NCBI RefSeq assembly: GCF_003544915.1
Contig: NZ_CP032097.1
Coordinates: 744,001 to 808,000, forward strand
Direction: 5' to 3'
Source of the DNA: Arcobacter ellisii
Lineage (GTDB): Bacteria > Campylobacterota > Campylobacteria > Campylobacterales > Arcobacteraceae
Length of the DNA stretch: 64,000 nt
Shown here in pieces: positions 8,568 to 17,575 of this stretch. The notes beneath the pieces were generated by a model that saw only the letters and a list, made by a program, of their open reading frames with translations, searched no databases and was not told the DNA's origin. A program made the translations under genes and the position numbers. Position 1 is the stretch's first letter. Each line of letters opens with the position of its first letter.

Positions 8568-9962
8568 TCAATCTGTAATAAAAAGTTTTTCTAAAAATTC
8601 ATTTGCAATTTTTAGATGAGTTTCTAGTTTCTTTTTTGGTATTTTGTTTAAAAGTGCTATTTGCATTTTCATTCTTGGATTTTTGTCAAACTTGAAAGAA
8701 TATTTATATAAAAATCTCCAATAAAGTGCATCTATAATCTTGCACCACTCTTCTTTTTTATCATAATCACTCATCTTTAAAAGATAGTTTGAACTAGCTA
8801 TATAAGGTTTTGTAGTGATACTTCCACCATCACTAAAACCACTCATTCCATAAACATTTCCAACCATCACCCAATCGTAAGCATCAATATAGTTTTTCAT
8901 AAAAAACTCATAAACATCATTTGGTTTTATTTCAAGTAATAAAAAGATATTTCCTAAAATCATAAGCCTTTCTATATGGTGATTATAAGCTGTAAATTCT
9001 AGTTTTTTTATGACATCATCTAGGATTTTTATGCCAGTTTGAGCTTCTAAAATTTTATTTGGAATAGAGTTTTTAAACTCAAAAAAATTTGAGTTTCGCA
9101 AGAGTATTCCATCATCTTCATAAACTCGAAGCATAAATTCCCTCCAACCTATGATTTGCCGTATGAAACCTTCTTTTGCATTGTATGGAGCATCAAAATT
9201 TACTATTTTTTCTATTAATTCATTTAAGTCAATCAAACCAATATTTAAACTACTTGAAATATTTGAGTGAAATAAAAAGTTTTGTTTTAAATCTTTTGTA
9301 ATTGCATCTTGAAAAGAGCCAAAATTCTCAAATTTCTCTTTTAGAAAATAATCCAGTTGTAAAGAAGCTTCATCAAAAGTTGTAGGATAATAAAAATTTT
9401 CACAACTACCTACACTTTTAAACTTTTTGCAGTAAATCAAAGCTTCTTTTACAAACTCATTTTCAAAAGCTAAAGTAGGGGGAATTTTTATCTCTTTTGG
9501 AAGTTTTTTTCTGTTATCTTCATCAAAGCTGTATTTATCAAAAAGAGGTTTTCCATTTTGCATAAAAATATCTAACTCTTTTCTTCTATTTATATAAAAC
9601 TTATGCAAAAACTTATTTTTATCTTTTGGGTTTATGAAGTTTGGATTTTTGATTGTTGTGATGTTTGAAAAGTTTTTATAAACTTTTTTTTCTAAATAAT
9701 TATCAAAAAGTTCATACACAAAAACTTCTTCATTTTTATAAATCTCAAGATAACTTTCATCTTCAAAATACTCAACTAAAATACTGTTTTGTTTCAAATA
9801 ACTCTCATAAAACTTCATACTAGCTCTATGAAGAATAAGCTTTTGAATATGAAAATCATATTGAGTAAAAAATAGTGGTTCTTCTATTAAAAGCACTTTT
9901 TTATTTACAAAGTTTGATAGGTTTTTAAATAATTGATTTGGATAAAGGATAAATGTTTTCAT
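8568..9962 (-). CDS. Cryptochrome/photolyase-related protein (FeS-BCP family) lacking Fe-S cysteines
   Basis: 464 residues. It follows the bacterial cryptochrome/(6-4) photolyase family (PhrB/CryB): GWREFMLRVYE, NHHIERLMILGN, DAYDWVMVGNVYGMSGFSDGGS and NPRMKMQ. In that family four conserved Cys hold a [4Fe-4S] cluster, two of them in a CxxC after KMSDY. Here that stretch is MSDYDKKEEWCKIIDALYW, with a shortened loop and one unaligned Cys. The upstream cluster Cys position (before the NHHIERLM block) is also not Cys. FAD binding is expected; a cluster is not. It is shorter than typical members (about 500). It lies in the same strand island as lipid and DNA-repair genes. Confidence 0.85.
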   Translation of the reverse strand: MKTFILYPNQLFKNLSNFVNKKVLLIEEPLFFTQYDFHIQKLILHRASMKFYESYLKQNSILVEYFEDESYLEIYKNEEVFVYELFDNYLEKKVYKNFSNITTIKNPNFINPKDKNKFLHKFYINRRKELDIFMQNGKPLFDKYSFDEDNRKKLPKEIKIPPTLAFENEFVKEALIYCKKFKSVGSCENFYYPTTFDEASLQLDYFLKEKFENFGSFQDAITKDLKQNFLFHSNISSSLNIGLIDLNELIEKIVNFDAPYNAKEGFIRQIIGWREFMLRVYEDDGILLRNSNFFEFKNSIPNKILEAQTGIKILDDVIKKLEFTAYNHHIERLMILGNIFLLLEIKPNDVYEFFMKNYIDAYDWVMVGNVYGMSGFSDGGSITTKPYIASSNYLLKMSDYDKKEEWCKIIDALYWRFLYKYSFKFDKNPRMKMQIALLNKIPKKKLETHLKIANEFLEKLFITD

Positions 9963-10014
9963 AAGGTTAGTTTATTGGATTTTAGTTGTACTTTGTAGAG
10001 ATTTTTTGTAAATT

Positions 10015-10036
10015 AAAGCAAGTTAAAACTTGCTTT
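10015..10036 (-). terminator. Hairpin after the EAL gene
   Basis: Inverted repeat AAAGCAAGTT / AACTTGCTTT directly downstream of the EAL protein gene on the leftward strand, touching its stop codon. The following bases are AT-rich with only a weak U-tract, so termination may be partial. Confidence 0.5.
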
Positions 10037-11091
10037 TAAATAACCCTAATAATCTCAGCACTAGGTTTCGCAAAATAATAACCTTGCGCATAATCTACAC
10101 CTATCTCTTTTACTTTTTCTAGTTCATAAGGAGTTTCAACACCTTCAGCTAAGATTTTGATATTATTATCAACACAGATTGTTCTTAAAGCCTTATAAAT
10201 AGATTGTTTCATCGTATCTGTGTCGATATTTTCTATTATATTTCTATCAACTTTTATGATGTCTGGTTTTATATCAATAATCATATTAAGTGAAGAGTAT
10301 CCCTCGCCTACATCATCAAGTGCAATTAAAAAACCTTTATCTCTATAAAAATTTAAAATAGTTTTTAAGTGTTCTTTATCTTTTACATTTTGTGTTTCAA
10401 CGACTTCAAAAACTATATTTTTTGGGTCAAAGTCCAGCTGTTTTGCCCATTTTACAGTGGAAGCCAGACAAAATTCTGGGTCATAAATAGAAGTTGGAAT
10501 AAAGTTTATAAAAACTTTTGCATCTATTTTTTTAACGGCGGTTGTTTTTAAAGCTGTTTCCCTACACATTCTATCAAGGGTAAAGTTCATATCATTTCGT
10601 GTTGATTTTGAAAATAAAACATCAGGATACATAAGTTCACCATTTGGCAAAACTCCCCTTGTCAAAGCTTCATAGGCAAAAATTTCATTTGTTTGCATAT
10701 TTATTATTGGTTGAAAGTGAGCAGTTAAACTGCTATTTTCGATAATATCAAAGAAGTTTTTATCCTCTATAAAATGTAAATATCTATTTAATGGTTTTGC
10801 AAAAAATATAGTTCCAAGTGAGAGTTGATTATCTTCATTTTCTATAAAAATTTTGATTTCATCTTTTTCCAAATCATTAAAATTTATATTAAAAAAGTCA
10901 AAATTCTCTTCAAAAAAAAGTTTTGGATTCTCTTCTTCAATAGTTATTATTCCATCTATTTTTGAGCTTTCAAAACCTAAAGTTTTTAAAAGATTTGAAG
11001 ATTTTATCACTAACTCTGTTATTTGAGTTATGAAGTGAATTTTGCTTTTTTTCTCACTTATAGAAAATATATCTTTGCATTTACAAGCCAT
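10036..11091 (-). CDS. EAL-domain c-di-GMP phosphodiesterase
   Basis: 351 residues. The N-terminal domain of about 120 residues is unrecognised and starts MACKCKDIF, with two closely spaced Cys. An EAL domain follows at about 125-350. The catalytic set is complete: EALTRG, the Asn of FINF, the Glu of VVE, DDVGEGYSS, the Lys of IIKVD, AEGVET and AQGYYFAKP. It should hydrolyse c-di-GMP in the cytosol. It lies 3 bases downstream of the DUF3833 lipoprotein gene in a run of stress and lipid genes, an unusual position for a signalling enzyme. The N-terminal region might sense redox or metal, which is a guess from the CKC motif. Confidence 0.87.
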   Translation of the reverse strand: MACKCKDIFSISEKKSKIHFITQITELVIKSSNLLKTLGFESSKIDGIITIEEENPKLFFEENFDFFNINFNDLEKDEIKIFIENEDNQLSLGTIFFAKPLNRYLHFIEDKNFFDIIENSSLTAHFQPIINMQTNEIFAYEALTRGVLPNGELMYPDVLFSKSTRNDMNFTLDRMCRETALKTTAVKKIDAKVFINFIPTSIYDPEFCLASTVKWAKQLDFDPKNIVFEVVETQNVKDKEHLKTILNFYRDKGFLIALDDVGEGYSSLNMIIDIKPDIIKVDRNIIENIDTDTMKQSIYKALRTICVDNNIKILAEGVETPYELEKVKEIGVDYAQGYYFAKPSAEIIRVI

Positions 11092-11094
11092 TTT

Positions 11095-11622
11095 TTAATC
11101 CTTGATTATCGTAATTACAATTTCGCCCACAATAAAACCAAATTTTTTTAGTTTAGAGTGATTTATAATAACACCATCATCTTGTAAATGTAACCAATCT
11201 TGAACACTCAAATCAATAGTAGAATCTTTATAAGGAGTTCTCATAACATAATCAAGCATAACAGTATTTCCATTTGCAATCATTGGACTTTCACCAATAA
11301 TATCATTTGCAGTTGCTATAAACTTTTTATCTCCTGTTGGTTTTAGAGTCCAAACTCTTTTCATCTCTTCACCATCGTTATAAACAAAATACTCATCAAG
11401 TGTTCCAATACCGTTTTTATCCCAAGAACCTATCATTGTTCCTTTGAATGTTCTTGTTATTTTTCCACTTCTATCTTTTACGATACCATAGGCTCTTAGT
11501 TTTCCATTAAAATAATCTTGTGGAATAAACTCTGGTTTTGTGTTGTTAAAATCTTCTATTTTCATACCCGTACATCCTGTAAATAAAATTGTTGTTAAAA
11601 AAATAAATATTAAATTTTTCAT
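11095..11622 (-). CDS. DUF3833 family lipoprotein
   Basis: 175 residues with a signal peptide and lipobox FTGC (Cys about residue 17). The body (DYFNGKLRAYGIVKDRSGKI, then a VWTLKPTGDKKF segment and YVMRTPYKDSTIDLSVQDW) matches DUF3833, a family regularly found beside Cfa-like methyltransferases and DUF1365. Its function is unknown; a periplasmic or outer-membrane lipid-binding role is plausible. The start codon overlaps the end of the Cfa-like gene by 4 bases (ATGA), so the two are translationally coupled. Confidence 0.85.
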   Translation of the reverse strand: MKNLIFIFLTTILFTGCTGMKIEDFNNTKPEFIPQDYFNGKLRAYGIVKDRSGKITRTFKGTMIGSWDKNGIGTLDEYFVYNDGEEMKRVWTLKPTGDKKFIATANDIIGESPMIANGNTVMLDYVMRTPYKDSTIDLSVQDWLHLQDDGVIINHSKLKKFGFIVGEIVITIIKD

Positions 11623-12845
11623 GCGATTAATCCTTTGTTTAAATCTATATTTTGATCTCTTGTAAAAACCAATTGATGAAGATTTATATTTCTTGTTAAA
11701 AATGCAGCTTCACAATAGTTTAGATACATTTTCCACATTCGTATAAAATATTCATCAAAACCTAACTTTTTAACTTCTTCTAATTTTTTTTCAAAATTTT
11801 CATGCCAAATATTCAAAGTCTTTGCATAATCTTCTGTAAACTCTTCAAGATGATTTAGATTTAGTCGTGTGTGTTTTGATGTCACTTCAAGTATTTTAGA
11901 GATACTTGGAAGATGACCTCCTGGGAAAATATATTTTTGTATAAAATCAGTCCCTTTTGAGTAAGCTTTATATCTTTGGTCTGGCATTGTGATTACTTGT
12001 AGAACTAAAACTCCATTTGGTTTTAGTAACTCTTGGCACTTTTTAAAGAAGATATGAAAATACTCTTTTCCAACAGCTTCAAACATCTCAACAGCAATTA
12101 TTGCATCAAATTTTCCGTTTAAATCTCTATAATCTTTTAATAAAATATCGATTTTATCTTCTACATTATGCTCTTTAAATCTATTCTCGCAAAGCTTTTT
12201 TTGCTCAACACTTAAAGTTACAGTTGTAACCTCACAACCTTTATCATTTGCCAAATGAAGTGCCATAGCTCCCCAACCTGAACCAATTTCTAAAACTTTT
12301 GAACCCTCTTTTAGGTTTAGTTTTGATGAGAGTTTTTCTAACTTGTTTTTTTGTGCATCATATAAATTTTGGTTTTTGTGTGAAAATACAGCACTTGAAT
12401 ACATCATCGTTTCATCAAGCATTAGTTTATAAAAATCATTTGATAAATCGTAATGTGCTGAGATATTTTTTCTTGCATTTGTTTTTGAGTTTTTTCGTAA
12501 ACTATGTTTTATTTTATTAAAAATTGGCATTAGATTTATTAGTTTATTTTTTTCATTTTCACTTGTAGTTCCAAGATATTGTGCATTTAAAAGTGCTAAT
12601 TCTAATAGTTTTGTAAGATTTGAAGTTTCAAAATCTTTATCTATAAAACTTTCACAAAAACCAATATCACCATAAAGTAGGGTTCTACTAAAAAATCTAT
12701 TATTATATATTTCTAAAGTGATTTTTTCTGCAACATTTTTTTCTCCATAAAGTTTGATAGTTCCATCTTTATAAACTACTTCAAGTGTTCCTTTTTTTAT
12801 TTTTGAAAAGAAGTTATCTCCAAATTTATTCCATAATTTTTGCAT
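11619..12845 (-). CDS. Cyclopropane-fatty-acyl-phospholipid synthase family methyltransferase
   Basis: 408 residues. The SAM-binding motif is VLEIGSGWGAMALHLA; the Cfa family block AHYDLSNDFYKLML and the FIQKYIFPGGHLPS motif follow the standard order. The family adds a methyl or methylene group to double bonds of phospholipid acyl chains. Members encoded with DUF1365, a FAD oxidoreductase and DUF3833 form a branch distinct from housekeeping cfa and are linked to photo-oxidative stress lipids in alphaproteobacteria. Whether the product is a cyclopropane, methylated or furan fatty acid is not decidable from sequence. It lies 2 bases downstream of the DUF1365 gene. Confidence 0.9.
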   Translation of the reverse strand: MQKLWNKFGDNFFSKIKKGTLEVVYKDGTIKLYGEKNVAEKITLEIYNNRFFSRTLLYGDIGFCESFIDKDFETSNLTKLLELALLNAQYLGTTSENEKNKLINLMPIFNKIKHSLRKNSKTNARKNISAHYDLSNDFYKLMLDETMMYSSAVFSHKNQNLYDAQKNKLEKLSSKLNLKEGSKVLEIGSGWGAMALHLANDKGCEVTTVTLSVEQKKLCENRFKEHNVEDKIDILLKDYRDLNGKFDAIIAVEMFEAVGKEYFHIFFKKCQELLKPNGVLVLQVITMPDQRYKAYSKGTDFIQKYIFPGGHLPSISKILEVTSKHTRLNLNHLEEFTEDYAKTLNIWHENFEKKLEEVKKLGFDEYFIRMWKMYLNYCEAAFLTRNINLHQLVFTRDQNIDLNKGLIA

Positions 12846-12847
12846 TT

Positions 12848-13600
12848 TTAATACCTCCTTATTTTGTCACTTTCTCTTGGAAAATAGATTTTTAACCCTT
12901 TTAAATAAAGCCTAAGAGCGTGATAATATGTTCGAGAAACCACTAAAAAAGTGCTGAACATATATCTAAAAAATATTTTTAGTATATTTTTAAAAGTGTA
13001 GGGCTTTGCTTTTGAGTTAAAAATCGCTGTTAATTTATGTTGTTTATCTTCGTATAAATCTATTTTTATAAATAATTTGTTTTCATCATACTTTAGCTCA
13101 AATTCATAAACTCCCTCACATTGAAAAAAAGGCGAAACATACATATCTTTTTTTACAACTCCAAAATATGAATTGTCTCTTTTTTCAAGTTTTACAGGAT
13201 AAACAACACGACCATTGTTGTAGTTATGAACTTCAGCTAAAATATGAGTTGGAAGGTTTTCTTCATCAAATAAAACCAAAACACTAATAGGATTAAAAAC
13301 AAAGTTTAAAACTCTTGGAAGTGTTAAAAATCTCATTTTTGTAGTAGTTTTTAAATCAAATTTTTTTAAAAGCTCCTCTATATTTTTCATAAAATCAGTA
13401 GTTTTTCCAAAGTGGTCAAAACTTTGTAGACTCATAAAATTTAATTTATTTATAGAAAAAATTCTGTTTTCTAAACTTTTTAAATCAAATACATCAATAT
13501 CAAGCAGATAAAAGTTATATTTAAAATCATGCTTTTTAGGAAGAAATCTTTTATGATAAATAGTTCCTTCAAAAATATTGTGATTTGATAAACTTTGCAT
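12848..13600 (-). CDS. DUF1365 family protein
   Basis: About 250 residues. IFEGTIYHKRFLPKKHDFKY near the start and LPRVLNFVFNPISVLV are DUF1365 hallmarks. The family is nearly always encoded next to a FAD amine-oxidase-like protein and a Cfa-like methyltransferase, as here. The longest frame starts at 13642, overlapping the FAD gene by 41 bases. An ATG at 13600 lies one base after that gene's stop (TAAAATG) and places the family's conserved start correctly, so I use it; translation is probably coupled. Function is unknown, likely membrane lipid modification. Confidence 0.85.
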   Translation of the reverse strand: MQSLSNHNIFEGTIYHKRFLPKKHDFKYNFYLLDIDVFDLKSLENRIFSINKLNFMSLQSFDHFGKTTDFMKNIEELLKKFDLKTTTKMRFLTLPRVLNFVFNPISVLVLFDEENLPTHILAEVHNYNNGRVVYPVKLEKRDNSYFGVVKKDMYVSPFFQCEGVYEFELKYDENKLFIKIDLYEDKQHKLTAIFNSKAKPYTFKNILKIFFRYMFSTFLVVSRTYYHALRLYLKGLKIYFPRESDKIRRY

Positions 13601-13601
13601 T

Positions 13602-14840
13602 TTAGAACTCGCATCCAAGTTTTGAAGCCACTTTTGTAGCACTTAAAAGTCCATCTTCATGGAAACCATATCTCCAATAAGCTCCTGCAAAATAAGTGTT
13701 ATTATGTCCACAAATTTCATCTTTTCTACTTTGCATTTTTATTGCTGTTGAGTCAAATTGAGGGTGTTCATAAGAGATTTTTTCAATCACATTATTTATA
13801 TTTTGTGTTTCATTTAATGATACAAAATAATCTTTTTTTGTTTTTAGATTTTGTAGAGTATTTATCCAATAACTAAGTGTTACAAGCTTATTTTGTTTGT
13901 TTGAACTTGTATAGTTCCAAGCTGCATACATTTTTCTATTTGGATATAAAATATTATTGTCATTATGTAAAACAGCGCTATTTTCTTTGTATTTAAACGC
14001 ACTTAAAATCTCAATTTCTTTTGGTGTTGGATTTTCTAAAATCTCTAAAGCTTGTGGTGCGTGCATAGCTAATATAACTTTGTCATAAAATGATTTAGTT
14101 CCATTTCTATGGATTAGAAAAATGCCATTTTCTTCCCTTTGAACTTTTATCACATCAGAGTTTACAAATATTTTTCCAGAGATTTCATTTTTTATTTTAT
14201 TTACATAATTTATGCTTCCATTACTAACAGTTAGCCATTGATGATGAGTTGAAACTCCTAAAAGTCCATGGTTTTTAAAAAATGTCAAAAATGTTCTTGC
14301 TGGAAAATTATTCATCTCATCACTTGGAGTTGACCAAATAGCAGCACCCATTGGAAGTAAATATCTTTGTTTGAAAGCATTTGAATAATCTTTTATGTAT
14401 TCGCCCAAAGTTTTGTCTAAATTTGAATTACACTCTTTTAAATCTTGATTTGCTTTTTTATTAAAATCTAAAATATCTTTTATCATTTTATAGTGAGTAA
14501 GTGAAAAAAGATTTCTTTTTTGAGCAAACATTCCTTTTAGTGATGAGCCATTGTAAGCTCTGTTTATATCTTTGTCCCAAAAAGCAAAACTCATATCTGA
14601 GTTTTCTATTTTTACATCTAACTCTTTAAATAGTTTTGTTAAAAGTGGATAAGTAGGATGATTAAAAACTAAAAAACCAGTATCAACGCCAAAGACTTTA
14701 TCCTCATCTTGAACCATTGAAGTTCTAGCATGACCTCCTAATCTATCCTCTTTTTCGTATAAATCAACTTCATGTTTTTTGCTTAAAATATAGGCACTTC
14801 CAAGTCCACTAATTCCAGCTCCTAAAACTGCTATTTTCAT
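13602..14840 (-). CDS. FAD-dependent oxidoreductase, amine-oxidase-like (NAD(P)-binding Rossmann)
   Basis: 412 residues. The N-terminal dinucleotide fold is MKIAVLGAGISGLGSAYILS, followed by DLYEKEDRLGGHARTS, the flavin amine oxidase pattern. The C-terminal FAGAYWRYGFHEDGL is the matching FAD-binding end of the subgroup that accompanies DUF1365 and Cfa genes. A related protein set in Rhodobacter belongs to the singlet-oxygen (sigma-E) response and to unusual fatty acid synthesis, so a role in oxidising or desaturating acyl chains is likely but inferred. Its start overlaps the second lipocalin gene by 4 bases. Confidence 0.88.
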   Translation of the reverse strand: MKIAVLGAGISGLGSAYILSKKHEVDLYEKEDRLGGHARTSMVQDEDKVFGVDTGFLVFNHPTYPLLTKLFKELDVKIENSDMSFAFWDKDINRAYNGSSLKGMFAQKRNLFSLTHYKMIKDILDFNKKANQDLKECNSNLDKTLGEYIKDYSNAFKQRYLLPMGAAIWSTPSDEMNNFPARTFLTFFKNHGLLGVSTHHQWLTVSNGSINYVNKIKNEISGKIFVNSDVIKVQREENGIFLIHRNGTKSFYDKVILAMHAPQALEILENPTPKEIEILSAFKYKENSAVLHNDNNILYPNRKMYAAWNYTSSNKQNKLVTLSYWINTLQNLKTKKDYFVSLNETQNINNVIEKISYEHPQFDSTAIKMQSRKDEICGHNNTYFAGAYWRYGFHEDGLLSATKVASKLGCEF

Positions 14841-15325
14841 TTGTATCTTCCTTTTGGGTCAAGTTTTGTAAAAACTAATTTTGAAATATCCATTTTGTTT
14901 TTTAAATCATTTAGAATTTTTTCTAACTCATTTTTATCTATGTTGGGTGTTCTACTCATAATCCAAAGATTTGAATAATCATCATTTGAAACAACTGCAG
15001 TTTTATAATCATTTAGATATTCGATTTTATATGAAGTTCTAAAAACGAAAAAATATCTCATAAAAAGTTGGTTATTTTCTAGTTTTGCAAAACCATTGTA
15101 TTCTATTAGTTTTCCATCTAATTCATTTTCAAAACATCTGTTATAAACATCATAAGTATTATCACTTTGAAGTTTGTATTCTACACTTGAAGCCACACAA
15201 GAGGTTTGAAAACTATTTTCAATTCTTGCAATTTCATACCAAAGTCCAGAAAATTTTTTAATATCAACAAGAGTATTTGCAAAGATTGATGAAGAAAAAA
15301 ATATTGTTAAGAATAAAAATTTCAC
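14837..15325 (-). CDS. Lipocalin-family periplasmic protein
   Basis: 162 residues. An N-terminal signal peptide (FLFLTIFFSSSIFA) has no lipobox Cys, so the product should be soluble in the periplasm, unlike the lipocalin lipoprotein at 5976-6497. FSGLWYEIARIENSFQ is the lipocalin signature; NLWIMSRTPNID matches the later Blc block. Two Cys (CVASS and NRCFE) may form the conserved disulfide. It is the first gene of a tightly packed set with the FAD, DUF1365, Cfa and DUF3833 genes, which suggests shuttling of modified lipids or fatty acids. Confidence 0.85.
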   Translation of the reverse strand: MKFLFLTIFFSSSIFANTLVDIKKFSGLWYEIARIENSFQTSCVASSVEYKLQSDNTYDVYNRCFENELDGKLIEYNGFAKLENNQLFMRYFFVFRTSYKIEYLNDYKTAVVSNDDYSNLWIMSRTPNIDKNELEKILNDLKNKMDISKLVFTKLDPKGRYK

Positions 15326-15383
15326 AAATACCCCTTTTACTTAAACAATGTAATTTATTATAAAAAAAGAGAGTTTTGTATAC

Positions 15384-16646
15384 TTATTTTGTCACTTTAT
15401 ATTTTAGTAATAAAATAATAGAAAATATTTTGAAGATTATGGGCATTATTGAATATAAAAAAATGATTGCATAAATTGAAGTTTGATTTATATTTGAAGT
15501 TTCAAAATTTGTAAATTCTAAACTTATAAAAGAAATTGCAACTGCCAAAGATAAAGAGAGTTTTGTAATCATTGCCCAAAAACCAAATAAAACTCCTGTT
15601 AAATCTTGATTTTGTTTTTTTGTTTCTTGAGTTACATCAGTTTGAATAGAAGAGGGTAATGCCATATCAGCTCCCAAACACATTCCAGTTATAACACAAA
15701 TAATAACAAAATAGAAAAAATCACCTTCACTTAAAAAAGGCACAAAACTAAAAGCACTAATTGCAATAATTATTGACAAAATCCAAGTAGATTTTTTTGA
15801 GATTTTAGTTGAGAGTTTTATCCAAATAGGAAAAGTAATAATTGCACTTAAAAAATAGATTATTAAAAAAAGTCCAGTTTTTTCTTCTAAAACTAACACA
15901 TATTTTACAAAAAACAGAAATAGAGTTGCAGGAAGTGCATTTGCTAGATTGTTTAATAAAAAAGCAAAAAATAGTTTTTTGTGATGTGGGAAATTTATAA
16001 AAAATGTTTTTAAGGATTTGAAGAAGTTTTCATTTCTTAAAAGCTCCTCTTTTTTTTCCAAGTGTTTTAGTTTTGTAAAAAATAGAAGTAAAAAAATAGG
16101 AAAAATAATCAAAATTGTATAAAGTAAAAGTTCTAAACTCTTTTTTGAATCATTTGAAACTAAAAAAATATAAGGAATTAATAAAGAGATTAGAACTCCA
16201 ACTATTATAAAAATCTCCCTTGAAAAAGCAAGTTTTGTATTCTCTTGTTCATTATTACTTAAAATTGAGTTTAAACTAAGATAAGGAATTAAAACAAAAC
16301 TATAAGAGATATATGTAAGAATAGAAAATAAAAATAACCAAAGAGAACTGTAAAAAATAGGTTTTATTAAAAAAAATAGTCCAAAAACTAAAAAGATAGA
16401 AGAGATGAAAATAATATTAAATTTTTTGCTATAAATATCACAAAATCTCCCAATAAACGGGTCAACAATCATATCAAGTAATCTTGCAACTAATAAAATA
16501 GCTCCAACAATTCCAACACCTAAACCAATATTTTCAACATAAAAAGTTGGTAAATAAATATATAAAGGAAAACCCAAAAAAGCAATAGGAATTCCCAATA
16601 TTCCATATAAAAGAATTTCTTTGCTTTTTAGGTTATTATTATTCAT
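15384..16646 (-). CDS. MFS / GPH-type transporter
   Basis: 420 residues with about 12 hydrophobic segments. The N-terminal part has ARLLDMIVDPFIGRFCD, the conserved loop 2-3 motif of the glycoside-pentoside-hexuronide and related MFS_2 carriers. Similar carriers recur with DUF1365/Cfa/FAD genes, where sugar transport is doubtful and lipid or lysophospholipid movement is more likely. It lies between the SDR and lipocalin genes on the same strand with gaps of 40 and 58 bases. Substrate unknown. Confidence 0.85.
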   Translation of the reverse strand: MNNNNLKSKEILLYGILGIPIAFLGFPLYIYLPTFYVENIGLGVGIVGAILLVARLLDMIVDPFIGRFCDIYSKKFNIIFISSIFLVFGLFFLIKPIFYSSLWLFLFSILTYISYSFVLIPYLSLNSILSNNEQENTKLAFSREIFIIVGVLISLLIPYIFLVSNDSKKSLELLLYTILIIFPIFLLLFFTKLKHLEKKEELLRNENFFKSLKTFFINFPHHKKLFFAFLLNNLANALPATLFLFFVKYVLVLEEKTGLFLIIYFLSAIITFPIWIKLSTKISKKSTWILSIIIAISAFSFVPFLSEGDFFYFVIICVITGMCLGADMALPSSIQTDVTQETKKQNQDLTGVLFGFWAMITKLSLSLAVAISFISLEFTNFETSNINQTSIYAIIFLYSIMPIIFKIFSIILLLKYKVTK

Positions 16647-16686
16647 AAAATCAAATCTATATATTTCACAAGAATTTTAGTTTTAA

Positions 16687-17445
16687 TCATTTTAAAAATC
16701 TTTTTGTTATTGAAAAACTCCAACTATATGGTAAAAAGCTAAGCAATTTTAAAAAACTTGAGAGTAAAAAAGGAAACGATATCTCAAATCTATAAGGCTT
16801 GTTTAATCCTTCAAATATCTTTTTAGCTGCATAATCAACTTGCATTAATTGTGGCATTTCAAAATCATTTTTAGCTGTTAGTCTTGTTTTTACAAAACCA
16901 TGATTTATAATCTGCACATAAATATTTTTTCTTTGTAACTCTGGCTGTAAAGATTGGGCAAGATTAACTAATGCAGCTTTTGAAGCACTATAAGCTCCAC
17001 CATAAGGTAACCCAAAACAACTTGCTAAACTTGCATTTAGAACAATTGTTGATTTGTTATTTTGTTTTTCCAAATAAGAAATAAGTGGTTTTAAAACTCT
17101 TAAAACACCTAAATAATTAATGTCAATCATGGATTCAAAGTTTGAAATATTCCATTGCTCGTAAGTCATTGATTCATAGACTCCTGCATTGTAAAAACAG
17201 ATATCTAAACCATTAAAAATATTAAATACTCTATCCACACTTTTGATAACATTTTCGTTATCTAAAACATCAATATTTAAAAGTTGTAGATTATCCATGT
17301 ACGTTGATTTTAGATTTAATAACTCATTTGAATTTTCTATATTTCTTGAACTTGCAATTACTAAATAATTATTTTGTAACCACAATTTTACTAACTCTAA
17401 ACCAATTCCGCTACTAGCGCCAATAATCCAAACTCTTTTTTCCAT
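16687..17445 (-). CDS. Short-chain dehydrogenase/reductase (SDR)
   Basis: 252 residues. The NAD(P)-binding motif GASSGIG lies near the start, with NAGVYES, a Ser in NASLASCF and the catalytic YSASK. The substrate is unknown. In comparable clusters a member of this SDR group accompanies the Cfa/DUF1365/FAD genes. An alternative TTG start lies 9 bases upstream. The ATG at 17445 has AAAGG at a 9-base distance and gives MEKRVWIIGASSG, so I prefer it. This is the first gene of the leftward stress island; no regulator gene is adjacent. Confidence 0.88.
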   Translation of the reverse strand: MEKRVWIIGASSGIGLELVKLWLQNNYLVIASSRNIENSNELLNLKSTYMDNLQLLNIDVLDNENVIKSVDRVFNIFNGLDICFYNAGVYESMTYEQWNISNFESMIDINYLGVLRVLKPLISYLEKQNNKSTIVLNASLASCFGLPYGGAYSASKAALVNLAQSLQPELQRKNIYVQIINHGFVKTRLTAKNDFEMPQLMQVDYAAKKIFEGLNKPYRFEISFPFLLSSFLKLLSFLPYSWSFSITKRFLK

Positions 17446-17575
17446 GATAAACAACCTTTGTTTATTTAAGCTAGCAAATACTAACTTAAAATGATTATAT
17501 GAGAAATAAAGTATTTTTTGTATGTTTTATTTGTAGATTGATAAAAGAAAAACCATGAAGCAAAAGAGCTAATAC

